Below, in pieces: positions 54,701 through 64,000 of a stretch of 64,000 nucleotides of DNA. The notes beneath the pieces were generated by a model. That model was not told the origin of the DNA and did not search any database. It saw nothing but the letters and a program-made list of their open reading frames with translations. A program made the position numbers and the translations under genes. The DNA is from Phaeodactylum tricornutum CCAP 1055/1 (taxonomy: Eukaryota > Bacillariophyta > Bacillariophyceae > Surirellales > Neidiaceae), in the NCBI RefSeq assembly GCF_000150955.2, contig NW_002238035.1, positions 1-64,000 on the forward strand, in the 5' to 3' direction. Position 1 is the stretch's first letter; each line of letters begins with the position of its first letter.

Positions 54701-56930
54701 AATCGCTTCTGAATCTGATCTTATAAAGATAAGAAAAATCGGCGTCATTGCTCCCTGAACCGTTTTGTGTGGACTCAATTTCTAGATCCTCGGTTGGTAG
54801 TGAGAAGGGTTGACAGTCAAACTCAACTGACAAGGATGGGGCGTAAACATCAATCGTAGAGTCCACAAAGCAAACTTCCAAGTTTTCAATGGATTTCCTT
54901 AAGCCACCAATCGAAGCCGCACGTAGCTCTTCCAAGTGCCTTATTTTAAGACCGACGCGCGACTGAATCTGATCAAACATCATGGAAATGCCCTTTGCTT
55001 GTATCGCAAACTGTTGTTCCCCACCATGACACCTGGAAGATCCAATAAAGAGGGAGCAGTCTTTCTTCATGCAAACTTTTTTCATCGAAATGAAAAGCGG
55101 CTTGGGACCGACCACAAAAAATTCGATATCCGGTACAGAGAGCTTTACTGCCGGGCAATATACTTCCGCTCGCCCAATAGAGCCAACGGTTGTACTTGGA
55201 ACATCACTTCCACCAACTGTCCACGCAAAAGCCACGAGTTTGTTTAAGAGATTCATTGACGCGATGCGAACAAAGATTGCCCCACTACAACCAAGGTCTT
55301 GAGCGTCAGACCTGAAAGATATCGCAGGAACGCAAATGTCTATTTCACCCATAGAACTTGGGCCCAGCGTCATACGCCCAAAGTTCAGTTTTGTAAACCT
55401 AGAGTCGGGAAACTGAAACGAAAGAGAGCTTAAAGATCCTTCGATCCAGTTGCCTTGTCTATCTCGAACAATCAATGAAGTAAGTCCATCAAGGGTTACA
55501 GACCAAGGAATAATAGGCTTTTGAAAATACGTAGTGTTGCTGTAAAGTTCGGCACCTCGATTCGTGGTCGCTTGCACGATGTTCTGAACAACGACCAGGG
55601 CTTTCAGCAACAGCGTAAACTCCATCTCCTCCCAAACAAAATTAGCAATGGGTGCCTGCGAATCATCCTTGTTCTCTGTTGTCTCAGCTGTCTCAGTTGC
55701 ATCATAAAAATCATCTTTATCATGACCGCTTGACACTTTTCGGACCGTAAAGTTGGAACGTATTAGGTCGATGGACCAGGTGACGTCCGGAAAAAATGTC
55801 AAGAGTGGTACACTTTGGTTGATTGTGATCCCTTGTGCGCTGTATAGCTCGAACTGCGACCCATCCATGCGGTAACGAACAGCGCACCCGGGAAACTGGA
55901 TCTTTGCATTGCTGGGTAGACATAACTCAATTACTGGAAAAGGCAACACAAATTGGGTCGATTCTCCAAGAGCTACTGGATGCGGCTTCTCCACCATGCG
56001 TGCATGTGAAACACAAACTGCATCTTCCTTTTGAAATTGATTCACCATGCCATCGACTAGAGTTTGTAAAATTTTGAGCTGACTCTCTTGTAGATGTATC
56101 GACCATCGATCTTTGTCTCCCAAAATAGATTCGCCTTTGACGACGAGTCCTCTCTTGAAATTCAGGAAGCGCCGACCCGACACGCGGGATGCAAGAGCAG
56201 CATAGCCAACTGGCTCCCAGAAGTCGTGTATGTGTCCGTCCGCTCCAACAAGGCAGGCTGACAAGGAACCTAAGGTGAGTCGTTGTGACAGCGGAGAAGA
56301 ATCAGGGGCCTCTGCAAAAGAATCTCCTCGGCCCATGGATAAGAGTTGCAAAGACTGCGCTTGTAGTAAGAGCTTCTCCGCACTTCGTGCCGTTTCGACC
56401 GAGACCTCTATATCCGTCAGATTAAGAGTCAAATGGTCCAAAACTTGTAGAATATGACCTTCCATGTAGCCGAGTTTCTCCCCTCGTTTGGGATCTGAAT
56501 CTTCCATCATGTCATCGCCGCTTGACATCCCAAACGATTTGGTGAGCTCCGGGGCCATAGCACAATGTAGTTTTGCATGTTCTTCGTAGGCTTGTTTCGT
56601 GAGGACGCGAAAGCGTGCACCTCGGATCGTCAGAAGCGTCTCACGGACAAAGGAGGTGGACCCGTCCGCCGCTCCTCCCCATTTCCATGAAAATTCGATT
56701 TCTTTCACACTTCCCACCAGAACCAGTGCCGTTGCTGCGCTTTCTTCCAAGCCACCGAGGAGTACCTGAGGCTTGAGGGTGACATCTCGTAGAATAATTT
56801 TGGCATCGTGTACGAGATTCGTTTCAACAGTACTCGGGTCCACGACAAAGTAGGTGGCTAGCGCCGACGCCAAGCGGGAGGCCAACATAGATTTGGGGGA
56901 CTGAATCGAAGACACGATACGCGAGAACAT
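51798..56930 (-). CDS. Large chorein-like (VPS13-type) lipid-transfer protein
   Basis: 1710 residues in one frame. The N terminus (SRLASALATYFVVDP, then IILRDVTLKPQVLLGG) resembles the chorein_N domain of bridge-like lipid-transfer proteins, which channel lipids between membranes along a hydrophobic groove. The middle is beta-rich and long, as in that group. Near residue 1320 a Gly-rich hydrophobic stretch (GIGMAVGTVIAGPLGFFAG) could insert into a membrane. The motif YKFGDF(T/S)RG or a variant occurs four times: two copies flank residues 1245-1280 and two are at the extreme C terminus. The C-terminal 350 residues are Ser/Gln-rich and disordered-looking. No yeast VPS13 C-terminal domain was recognised. 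Confidence 0.55.
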   Translation of the reverse strand: MFSRIVSSIQSPKSMLASRLASALATYFVVDPSTVETNLVHDAKIILRDVTLKPQVLLGGLEESAATALVLVGSVKEIEFSWKWGGAADGSTSFVRETLLTIRGARFRVLTKQAYEEHAKLHCAMAPELTKSFGMSSGDDMMEDSDPKRGEKLGYMEGHILQVLDHLTLNLTDIEVSVETARSAEKLLLQAQSLQLLSMGRGDSFAEAPDSSPLSQRLTLGSLSACLVGADGHIHDFWEPVGYAALASRVSGRRFLNFKRGLVVKGESILGDKDRWSIHLQESQLKILQTLVDGMVNQFQKEDAVCVSHARMVEKPHPVALGESTQFVLPFPVIELCLPSNAKIQFPGCAVRYRMDGSQFELYSAQGITINQSVPLLTFFPDVTWSIDLIRSNFTVRKVSSGHDKDDFYDATETAETTENKDDSQAPIANFVWEEMEFTLLLKALVVVQNIVQATTNRGAELYSNTTYFQKPIIPWSVTLDGLTSLIVRDRQGNWIEGSLSSLSFQFPDSRFTKLNFGRMTLGPSSMGEIDICVPAISFRSDAQDLGCSGAIFVRIASMNLLNKLVAFAWTVGGSDVPSTTVGSIGRAEVYCPAVKLSVPDIEFFVVGPKPLFISMKKVCMKKDCSLFIGSSRCHGGEQQFAIQAKGISMMFDQIQSRVGLKIRHLEELRAASIGGLRKSIENLEVCFVDSTIDVYAPSLSVEFDCQPFSLPTEDLEIESTQNGSGSNDADFSYLYKIRFRSDCVHICVPSKQKRRLFQLSGTAMELSASPEKDGKLRLESTKSLWCRLEASEGQLGWMELSINPTVIVLTSDLVLDELSCGGISIGPSLFEDVFCHVPPAKMLSGSNRLIANDALRANLVSYEVAQAQKQFLMPLIEAFSCTTTERNVSKNRTSSASLMIDIPELRVDCKVGDQQVQVLATDILLNGTTVRCSRAAANTSDGSTAEMSNIKCVNSSAITMEVGSIDKFSAVGLCVLRSPVKDVNLAFSDSGLSFSAQSVACVLSEQDNAVESDVELVIPFPLNFLLRQVIVSNAATISDTTTIADVQARLAPHGEKEVSFVISSEKVKNKFYEIEKIHMTGVVESSMQTVNNLVIRPGPASITAGFSSIEWASVLESKHSKCRPTRFPNAKISSFSSRVCYRGKILSSGTNIRLPEFICGPEATADELAKHLIKAIVREMPSFFGNVEILGENLTESTAKNIGRMALSTSVTGSATGSIAGLVVVDSVKGAISSGKKARNGTEHDRYKFGDFTRGSIRSISHAAKSGAESRRGSSDSYKLGDFTTGATQSVKNYAEGNKSRLSAAGGSGIGMAVGTVIAGPLGFFAGSYLGGLAGGRAFQSNEDGGAENTATPELAQASGGQELAMNTPQCEITTGGQRYCELQKEERGFCKGATGDKYGGVESYHKVREEYDTAPSYGPTPETPLCELQCTHEQPLSSNSSIQVQSALDSIGSEPVQSGERKVCLTHGETTVQFEDFFGASWNTEHQRGTSMPGGNIKTSVVDVGNSQAFSIEQRNVHDSQVIFDPLLSRGHLPASPSQQTVPPAFMVAEQQPSLSADPNSIFLDLQKSEHLYLTVSEESISQLPISTPPAQSLLHEVFITHDHRADVNLSSSSTNTAGQPEAESNFCIHEGATATKSRTPSVPTHGQSYPTHAASRPSNQQEPIQEKKGYKFGNISRSIMANGKKKAGRSEKDGYKFGDFSRGLFGK

Positions 56931-57566
56931 GGTGTTTTAATCAATCGACAATGAGAGTCCCACGTCTAGTCTCGATTCCTTTCAGAACTTGTTGTGCATC
57001 GAGAAAGATGTGTTCGAAGCCAGCACTGAAGGTTACCTTTCGATCACCAACCCCCTTTCTCTTAAGGATGTTTAGATTTCGTACTCTCTAGTAGTTGTCT
57101 CTTGTACCGCCGGCTCCCGCTGGCATTTTTAACGCATTCGGAAGTAGATTAGGAAGAAACACTGCCCCCTGTAGGTCGCATCCACTGACTGTTAACGAGC
57201 TTTTCCTATCGTTTCGGGATGGGTGCAATAATACCTGTGCGGGAAGGTATCTTGTTTGCGTTTCTCACTCTAGCCAGAAGAATAAGCAAGGGCCTATCCG
57301 CCCTTTTGACTCCAAATTAAAGTAGTTAACTGTTGACTGTAAAACGGTATGGCACGACTTATTGTATTTATTTACAGAAAAAGGACGGCTCGGTGTCTAT
57401 ATAAATGTATGATGACATTGAATACCGGTGGCGAATTATAAACAATTGACCGAATATTCGGTGATGGTTTGGATTTCCTTTCCCAAAAAGATATTTGGTC
57501 ACGTAGCAATCCGATCGGCGTTCCTCTAAAGATCGCTCATCGTTTCGCTATGAATTGCCGCGCTCC
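56931..57566. other. Intergenic, nothing recognised
   Basis: About 640 bp upstream of the chorein-like gene and downstream of the flavoprotein gene. Confidence 0.6.
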
Positions 57567-59241
57567 TCATCCGTGTACGGGGCTTTCTATAGTCTCGTGC
57601 TCGGCAGCGTGCGCCAGGACATCGCGACGATACGAATCGTCGGCGGCCATTCGTCGGAGTACGCTCTGGGCGACTTGGAAATCCACGTCGTCGTCCGTTC
57701 TCCGCAACAACGCGGCGGCATCCATGGCCGACAATCGAACTTTTTCTTTTTTGCTTTCATTGTCGTCATCGTCATCACTATCGTCGTACTGCCGGGTCGG
57801 GGACGCCGCCGCATCCGATCCGGTTGTGTCGTCCCGTGTCGGCAAGTGCGCCACGTCAAAGAGCTTCATGAAATTGCGATCAATTTGGTCCTTCATTCGA
57901 AAGACCCATGATCCGTAGAGCGCCAAGCCGAAGCGGAATCCCATGGCCTGATGGTCGCCACAGACGAGCAGTTTGAGAAAATCGTCTTGCGGTGTGTAGG
58001 GGACGAGTGCGGAAGCGCGGTCGGCCGGATACGAGTAACGCATCAAATTTTCAATCAGTACGGGTCCGGAGCGGACGGCGTAGACGCCCGCCTTGGGCGG
58101 TGAGGGTTGATCTTCGGGTAAACCGACAATGGTGTTGCAGTCACCGGCGGCAAAGACAAAGTCGTGTGAGGTGCTCTGTAGAGTCGGGTGTACCCGAATC
58201 CATCCGTATTTGTCCACTTCCAATCCGCGTTGGGCCAAGGTGGTACGGGCCAAGGTGTGCGCGCCGGCCCCGGTCGCCCAGACGCAACACGTAAAGGGAA
58301 TGCGATCGCCGGAAGTCAAGACGACGGCATCCGCCGTGACGTGGTCGACGTGACAGTCGTGTCGGACGGTAATATGCTTGTCTCGGAGAATCGACTGGAG
58401 TTTGCGTCGGGCGGTGGGACTTTCGTGCGGTACCAGTTGCGAGCCGGCGTCGAGGACGGTACAGTCGACGTTTGGGGTAAAGTGTTTCCAGCGGGTGGTA
58501 ATGGCCATGCTCAATTCGATACCGGCGGCTCCACCGCCCACCACGACGAGTTTCGGTGGAGCCGTGTTGTTGTTGTGTGTCGTCGTCGACACTAGCCACA
58601 CGCGCGCGGACCCCGTCTAGAGCGGCGTCGAGTCGTCGGACCAATTGATCAATAGGCCGGGTGGGGATCGTAAACTCGGCGGCACCGGGCACGTCTTGCC
58701 AATCCCGCGACGTCGACCCGATATCCAAACTCAACACGTCAAAGGACAACGCGTCCGAGTCTGGCTGGTCCGTGTAGAGTAATTTCCGTTCGAAATCCAC
58801 GTCCACGACCTTTTCCTGGCGAAAGTCGATTCCGGCCCACTCGGCGAGCGGTCGTAGACGCAGGAGCGTCTGTTCCGGTGTGTAGGCGTCGGCGATGCAT
58901 CCCGGAACCATGCCGGAATAGGAAGCCGCATCGGTAGCGTCCAAGAGCGTGACGCGGAGGTTTGACGGGCGATTCCGTAAGGCCTTGATGACCTGGACGT
59001 GGCCGTGTCCGCCTCCGACCAGTACCAAGTGTTGGGAATCGGCGTTGGAGTGAGTTGTGTCCGTTGATGGTGCATTCGATAATGACGACGACGACGATGA
59101 TGATAAGGTTGGACGGAGCATGGTGACGGAGAGAGCAGCAGCACGTCTGATTGTGAGAAACAGTGCGGTGCCGAGGAACGAGAAGAACGGTGTTCGAGAG
59201 CCAAGATTCTGCTGTCCCATGCTGGAACGACGAAGTTCCAT
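57567..59241 (-). CDS. NDH-2-like pyridine nucleotide-disulphide oxidoreductase (one frame change)
   Basis: A flavoprotein of about 550 residues. The N-terminal half (59241 to about 58590) has the FAD-binding LVLVGGGHGHVQVI, a GMVPGCIADAYTPE segment and a hydrophobic N terminus that may be a signal. The C-terminal half (about 58600-57567) has the NADH-binding LVVVGGGAAGIELSMA, CCVWATGAGAH and the FAD-closing FVFAAGDCNTI. The two are in different frames; the switch lies in a CAA-rich linker near 58560-58600. No GT-AG intron of normal size fits, so this is a one- or two-base indel, either a sequence error or a lesion. GHGHVQV and GMVPG suggest the subgroup found fused to or next to selenide kinases, but no SelD domain is present. 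Confidence 0.75.
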
Positions 59242-60034
59242 CCGATAGCGACGATTCGTACGGAGGTTCGAAGAATGCGGGTAGCTACACGCACCGGTGA
59301 GTCAACAGTGCAAGTGGTCGTGGCGTAGTGGAGTAGGTAGGTAGGTTGGCGAGTTGGACGGACGCCAACGATGGGAACCGATCCGAACGTTGCGTTTTCG
59401 TGGGAGAACGAAGAGTCCAGTCCGGTCCAACCTGACACGACTCGACACCTCGCGGCCCATGCCGAGTGTCGATTGTGACGGACGACGACTGCGTCAGTCA
59501 CGGGAGCAAACTCCGGTGGACCTTGGCACTCTGGTCGTTGCGTGAGTCCGATCGCCAATCGTGGCAAACCGTCCGAATAGGATCCCACAGAATGTCACTA
59601 TTATATATAGTATGTCTCCAGTGGTACACGCTTCGAGTAGGGACTCTAGACGAGTGTCGGGTGGATCCGGTACCATTGACGGTATGGTAGAAGCGATTGA
59701 CCGTGATCAAACGCTCATTTGGAAACTGGAAGGGTTTGGACCGTGAGCGTCGCCGAAAACCTGCCGAAGGGCGGTCGCCCGGAATATACACACACACACA
59801 CACGGCCTCGTCCCGTCTCCACGGTAGTAGTAGTAGCATTCTCCGTAGTCGAACGCAACTAGTTATCTAGCTAGAGAGCTAGAGTATACCAGTACACACA
59901 CACCGACACAGGCTTACTGTTAGTTCTACCAACCTATACCAACAATCAAACAACAACAATCAAACAACAACAATCATACACCACACCACAATACCAACAG
60001 ACACAACAATCATACATACACACACACAAAACAA
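59242..60034. other. Divergent promoter region with simple repeats
   Basis: Between the flavoprotein and the tepsin gene. Holds a CA run (about 59785-59803), a GTA run (about 59824-59834) and a CAA-rich leader (59940-60034) with two copies of CAATCAAACAACAA just before the tepsin ATG. Confidence 0.7.
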
Positions 60035-62576
60035 ATGGATCGTCAGTTGCTCGCTCGCGCGACGGAAGGCACGGACGCCCCGACCCCGGGCTACCTGTAC
60101 GTGGATCTCGCCAAGGCCGCGACGGCCAATCCTTCCGCGGCACAGGAAATGGGTCGTTACTTGACCCGCAAACTGGCCACCAAGCAGAACCCTCACGTCA
60201 AGTACAAGTGTCTCCGCGTCTTGACCCAACTCTGCGTCCAGGTCCCGCGGAACGCCTTTGCCCGGAGTGTCGCGCAGGATCCCTCCGGCGTGGCCGCCGT
60301 CAAGGAAGCCTTGCAATTTCGGGGACCGCTCGATCCGGTGCACGGTGACACGCACAACGAGAAAGTACGGACTGCCGCGCGGGAATGCCTCGATGCCGTG
60401 TATACGGAACGACCCACGTCCGCCGTGACGGAACACCCGTCACAGCATCACGGGGGGAGCAGCGGCCATGGTCACCACCATTACCAGCCCAACGGCAGTA
60501 GCAGCAGTAGTAGTCGCATGCAAGGCATTGGCAATCCTCGATTTGCGGATCCCCGGCAAGACCCGCGCGCTGCGAGTGGAACCGCGAGTGGACTCCAGAA
60601 TGCCGTCAAGGAAGCGGGAGAAGTCGTCCTCGGTATGATCAAGGATCCCTTGGCACGGAACGTGGGAGTCAATCATGCACACGCGGCGTCAGTGCCCCGC
60701 CAGGGACATTCCGGGAATCTACCCGGATACGGTGGACCACAGGTACGTTACTGTCGACCTCTTGACGTGTTTTGGTGTATCGTCTAGAGCCTTTACACAT
60801 AGTTCTATACACACACACACACACACACGAAATGGAATCGAGTCTCACGTGATCCCTATTTACTGATACCTATTTACTGTTACATTAGTACGGTCGCCCT
60901 CCGCCCGGAGCACAGGAACTCTCACGTCAAACCGGTGGACAGTGGACCATGGCTTCCAATCGTGGACCCGGTGCGATTACTCCCCACGGTGCACCTTCGG
61001 ACGAGTATTACCGAGCCAAAAATCAATCCCAGCAACCACCACCATCCAGCACTAGTGCTAATGGTATCCAGAACAACTACGGATGGACGCAACAACATTC
61101 ATCGAACCAAGGCAACGACTCCACGAACCACCACAATAGTGCCGCGGGAGGTGTTGGCGGGTCCTGGGCGCATGCCAGTGTCACGCCCTCGACGGGCGAG
61201 CCGTCCTATAATCACGAAGGACACTCCACCCCGAGCGTGACCGTAACAGCGGCACCACCCCGTACAGGAGGATCGGGTGGCACGGCCGTCACGGACGGTT
61301 CCTACGAAAAGAACTTGGTGCTGGAATTGTGTCCCCCCGGGGGTATGAAACCCGTTCCCCCGCCCGACAAACTCGCATCCTTTGCCCGAGCGGCTCCCAG
61401 TCTCAACGCCGATTTGATCTGTCCCGTACTCTTGGATTGCATCGAAGATGGTCAGCCTTGGATTATCCATGCCAAAGCTCTGTGTGTCATGGAAACCTGT
61501 TTGCAGTCGGATCAACCTGATCGTCACCCCTACCGGAACTTTCTGTTCGCCTGTCACGAAGAAGTAGCCCCATTGGCCGCCCACGCCCGGAGTGCCATTA
61601 AAGAACCCGCCCGGCGGGTCTTGAAATTGCTGGGCGTCACGGCGTCGACCACAGCGTCATCGGCCCCACGGCCACCGCCACGGCCAATCTGTTGGATTTT
61701 GGCGAAGACAACGACAACGACCACCAACAAGGCAGCGCTCCGCCACCGGCGGTTACCACACCCGCATCCGACGACCTGTTTGGGGGGATGCAAGTCAAGG
61801 CCCAATCGTCACCGCCGGTCCCGGTTGCCACAGCCACCGCCACGGCGTCCGTCTTTGATTTTGTCAACGACGACGGAGCCACCGCCGCGCCTTTGGCAAC
61901 GGCTCTGGCCGCTGCACCACCGGCGTCCGTGTTTGATTTCGTAAACGATAACGGCGGCGCCACCACTGTCGCTTCGGCACCCGCTAACGATTTGTTCGGC
62001 AGCGATTCCCACACCACCACGACAACGACCGACATGTTTGGCGGCATGAGTTTGAAAGTCAGTGAAGGAGGCGGAGCGGAGCCGGCGACACCCCACGACC
62101 CCGCGGAAGAGTTGGCCGCCGTGCACACAAACGGCTCGGCGTTTGGATTCATCAACAGCAGTAGCAGCAACTCCTCCAAGGCGGGTGGAGAATCGAATCT
62201 GACTACTACCCAGCCATCGTTCGATCCGCTTTCACAAGCCTCACCAACTCTGGCACAGAAAAAGGCCATGCAAATGAGTCCGGAACAAATGCAAGCCGTG
62301 GCCTACCAACAAATGATGATGCAACAACAGTACCAACAAATGCAAATGGCCATGGCTATGCAACACGGTGGCGTGGGGATGCCCCACAAGGGGGGGATGC
62401 CCATGCAGCGCATGTCGTCGGGTGGGAGTATGTCCCACACGGGCGCAGGTGGCTTACCCATGCCGGTGGCTGGTGGCGGCATGCGCTTGTCCATGGGTGC
62501 TCCGCTCCGACCCCAACGCGTAGCGGACAACAAGTTTGATTTTGTTAAGGATGCCATGAATGCGAGTAAGAAGTAA
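60035..62576 (+). CDS. Tepsin-like AP-4 accessory protein (two exons, one frame change)
   Basis: Exon 1 is 60035-60742, the intron 60743-60888 (GTACGT...CATTAG, 146 bp, phase 0, with a CA run), and exon 2 starts at 60889. The first domain is an ENTH of the tepsin kind: PTPGYLYVDLAKAA, KYKCLRVLTQLC and GPLDPVHGDTHNEKVR. A linker follows, then a second helical VHS-like domain (KLASFARAAPSLNADL, ALCVMETCL). The frame changes once at about 61640-61700 inside a CCACGGCCACCG-type repeat, and the tail continues to 62576. That tail carries LLDFGE, two LFxGMxL-like motifs (LFGGMQVK, MFGGMSLK) and three SxFxFxN-like motifs (SVFDFVND twice, SAFGFINS). In human tepsin such motifs bind the beta and epsilon ears of AP-4. 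It should act in trans-Golgi sorting. Confidence 0.8.
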
Positions 62577-62989
62577 GTAATTACACACACCGTATTCACA
62601 TCAAATACAACACGAAAAGGAGGTAAAAAAACTGTTTTACAAACGCGAGGTCGGACAATCCGGTTATGACCACCCGGATGTATACCTGTCCATCGTTACT
62701 CTTCTATTGACTGTGAGGTACTCATAATAGTGGTTCTGGTAGTGCGATGTGTGCGCCCGTGTTCGGTACTAGCCACGAGTATCGGAACGGCAACATACAC
62801 GAGACGCTAAACCGAATGAGCGCGAAGCCACGAGGTGGGAACCACAAATTAGATAACCAAGGAGGTCTTTCATCCGTTTTTTTTAGAGACTGTTCAAAGT
62901 TGCCTTTGCCGAACATTTAAAGTCGTTGCTGGATAATCTTTTTCAAACTAGGTTTGCAAATCTCGCAGATTCTCATTTTTGTGAATAAA
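62577..62989. other. Intergenic, nothing recognised
   Basis: About 410 bp with the tepsin 3' UTR and the promoter of the TLC gene. A short minus-strand frame is not convincing. Confidence 0.6.
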
Positions 62990-63895
62990 ATGGGTCGCCG
63001 CCGTGTTTCCTTCGCAGACGACTCCAGTATCCCGGCCCTTTGTCGGTTTTGGGGGAACCTGTCTCAGTCGTTGCCCTGTATTCAAGTGTTCGGTCTCGAC
63101 ATTGCCTTGACGCTCTGTAGCATCGTTTTCTTGGCGTGTGTTCGTGTCGCGGCGGAATACACGCTGATCCACAAGTTTGGCTGGCCCCTCAACGACGACG
63201 GCCGAGGCACCACGCAATGGGCCTCGGCTTCCTTGGCAGCCATCTTGCATTCCATCAACCTATGTTTTGCTTTGTGGGCATGCTTACGTTCGCAACCCTA
63301 TCAACCGTCTCAAAAAATGTCGGAGGCCCCGGAATGGTGGCAAGAATCCGTGACGGCTTTGTTGCAGTTTTGTACCGGCTACATGGTGTACGACTCGGTT
63401 TGTAATATTCTGATTCCCAAATGGGGGCATCTCAACCTGGAAGATCTCCTTTTCTTCGGACACCACCTAATAACGACCTTTTACATGACTTCGACACGAG
63501 TATACGCAGCGGGGCACTTTTCCGCCATGGCCTGCATGTTTCTCGGGGAATCCACCAATCCATTGCAAAACGGTTACCTCATTGCCGAAGCCGCCATGAA
63601 GTTGGATTGCTGCAACGGTGATCGCATGGCCTTGTTCTATACCGTCATTCAGTTCCTTTTTGCCTCGTGCTATTGCGTAATGCGCGCCATTGTCTGCCCG
63701 CTCGTGGCGGTGCACGTGACGTACGACTTTTGGACTTTTGGACGGGCCCACCTACCCAAGACCTTGTTGGCGCTGTGGACGGTGCTCATTTGGGCCATTT
63801 TGATCGGTAGTATTCCGTGGATTGTGGATTGTTGGAGTATGCTCACGCCGTATTTACCGGAAAGTATAAGGCAGAGCGTGGGCAGTGAACTGTGA
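62990..63895 (+). CDS. TLC-domain (TRAM-LAG1-CLN8) membrane protein
   Basis: 301 residues from the Met at 62990 (MGRRRVSFADD). Upstream codons lack an ATG. Six to seven hydrophobic segments are present, e.g. DIALTLCSIVFLACVRV near 35 and VLIWAILIGSIPWIVDCW near 275. The TLC signature LEDLLFFGHHLITTFYM with paired His lies near residue 160. TLC proteins include ceramide synthases and CLN8/TMEM56-like ER proteins. The short length and lack of a Lag1 motif of the ceramide synthases favour the TMEM56/CLN8-like group, but the role is unknown. No intron is needed. Confidence 0.75.
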   Translation: MGRRRVSFADDSSIPALCRFWGNLSQSLPCIQVFGLDIALTLCSIVFLACVRVAAEYTLIHKFGWPLNDDGRGTTQWASASLAAILHSINLCFALWACLRSQPYQPSQKMSEAPEWWQESVTALLQFCTGYMVYDSVCNILIPKWGHLNLEDLLFFGHHLITTFYMTSTRVYAAGHFSAMACMFLGESTNPLQNGYLIAEAAMKLDCCNGDRMALFYTVIQFLFASCYCVMRAIVCPLVAVHVTYDFWTFGRAHLPKTLLALWTVLIWAILIGSIPWIVDCWSMLTPYLPESIRQSVGSEL

Positions 63896-64000
63896 TTCAC
63901 ACTGTGATCCATGGCGCGTGGCTAGCTATAATATCTAGAAGTATCTGTAAGGTGATGTGTGAATGCGGCTTTTACCCGTAGATGGAGAATTATGTACTAT

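Overview
The window looks like nuclear DNA of a pennate diatom, most likely Phaeodactylum tricornutum or a close relative. The evidence is: short GT-AG introns (68 to 149 bp); plastid pre-sequences with an ASAFAP-type cleavage motif on two proteins; diatom-style heat-shock factors in tandem; two Ty1/copia elements resembling the diatom CoDi groups; and SET, LRAT-like and N-rich secreted proteins of stramenopile type. The species is inferred; no database was searched.

Layout. 1-360: short direct repeats. 363-7784: a nearly whole copia element with 331/335-bp LTRs. 7797-12089: a decayed duplicate of an LRAT-like gene, a decayed JmjC scrap, and a kinase gene fused in frame to the C-terminal half of a duplicated JmjC gene. 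12692-14839: a multi-pass membrane protein. 15318-22061: a second, more decayed copia element with short LTRs, the 3' one cut short. 22062-28966: an AT-richer island, described below. 28967-35913: a haem peroxidase, the intact LRAT-like gene, a JmjC protein and a MYND-SET protein. 36548-63895: ordinary dense host genes: plastid trigger factor, long-form tRNase Z, a secreted N-rich protein, two heat-shock factors, tRNA-Ala, an uncharacterised protein, a plastid FetB-FetA fusion transporter, a large chorein-like lipid-transfer protein, an NDH-2-like flavoprotein, an AP-4 accessory protein (tepsin) and a TLC-domain membrane protein.

The most interesting part is the island at about 22.2-28.9 kb. 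It carries a tyrosine recombinase, two tiny overlapping genes (one zinc-ribbon-like), a hairpin whose loop holds CATTATTAC, a Rep-type superfamily 3 helicase of the CRESS-DNA virus kind, a small protein that weakly resembles a Rep endonuclease domain, and a RusA-type Holliday-junction resolvase. The hairpin fits the NANTATTAC origin of CRESS viruses and lies between divergently transcribed genes, as in those viruses. No capsid gene is visible. I know of no described element combining recombinase, Rep, origin and RusA; I treat it as a virus-like fossil or mobile element.

A second theme is gene reshuffling. LRAT-like and JmjC genes occur together twice. The copy next to the first retroelement is broken, and its JmjC piece has been captured by a P-loop kinase gene. 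Three host genes (kinase-JmjC, flavoprotein, tepsin) each show one frame change inside a repetitive linker, which may be sequence error or real variation.
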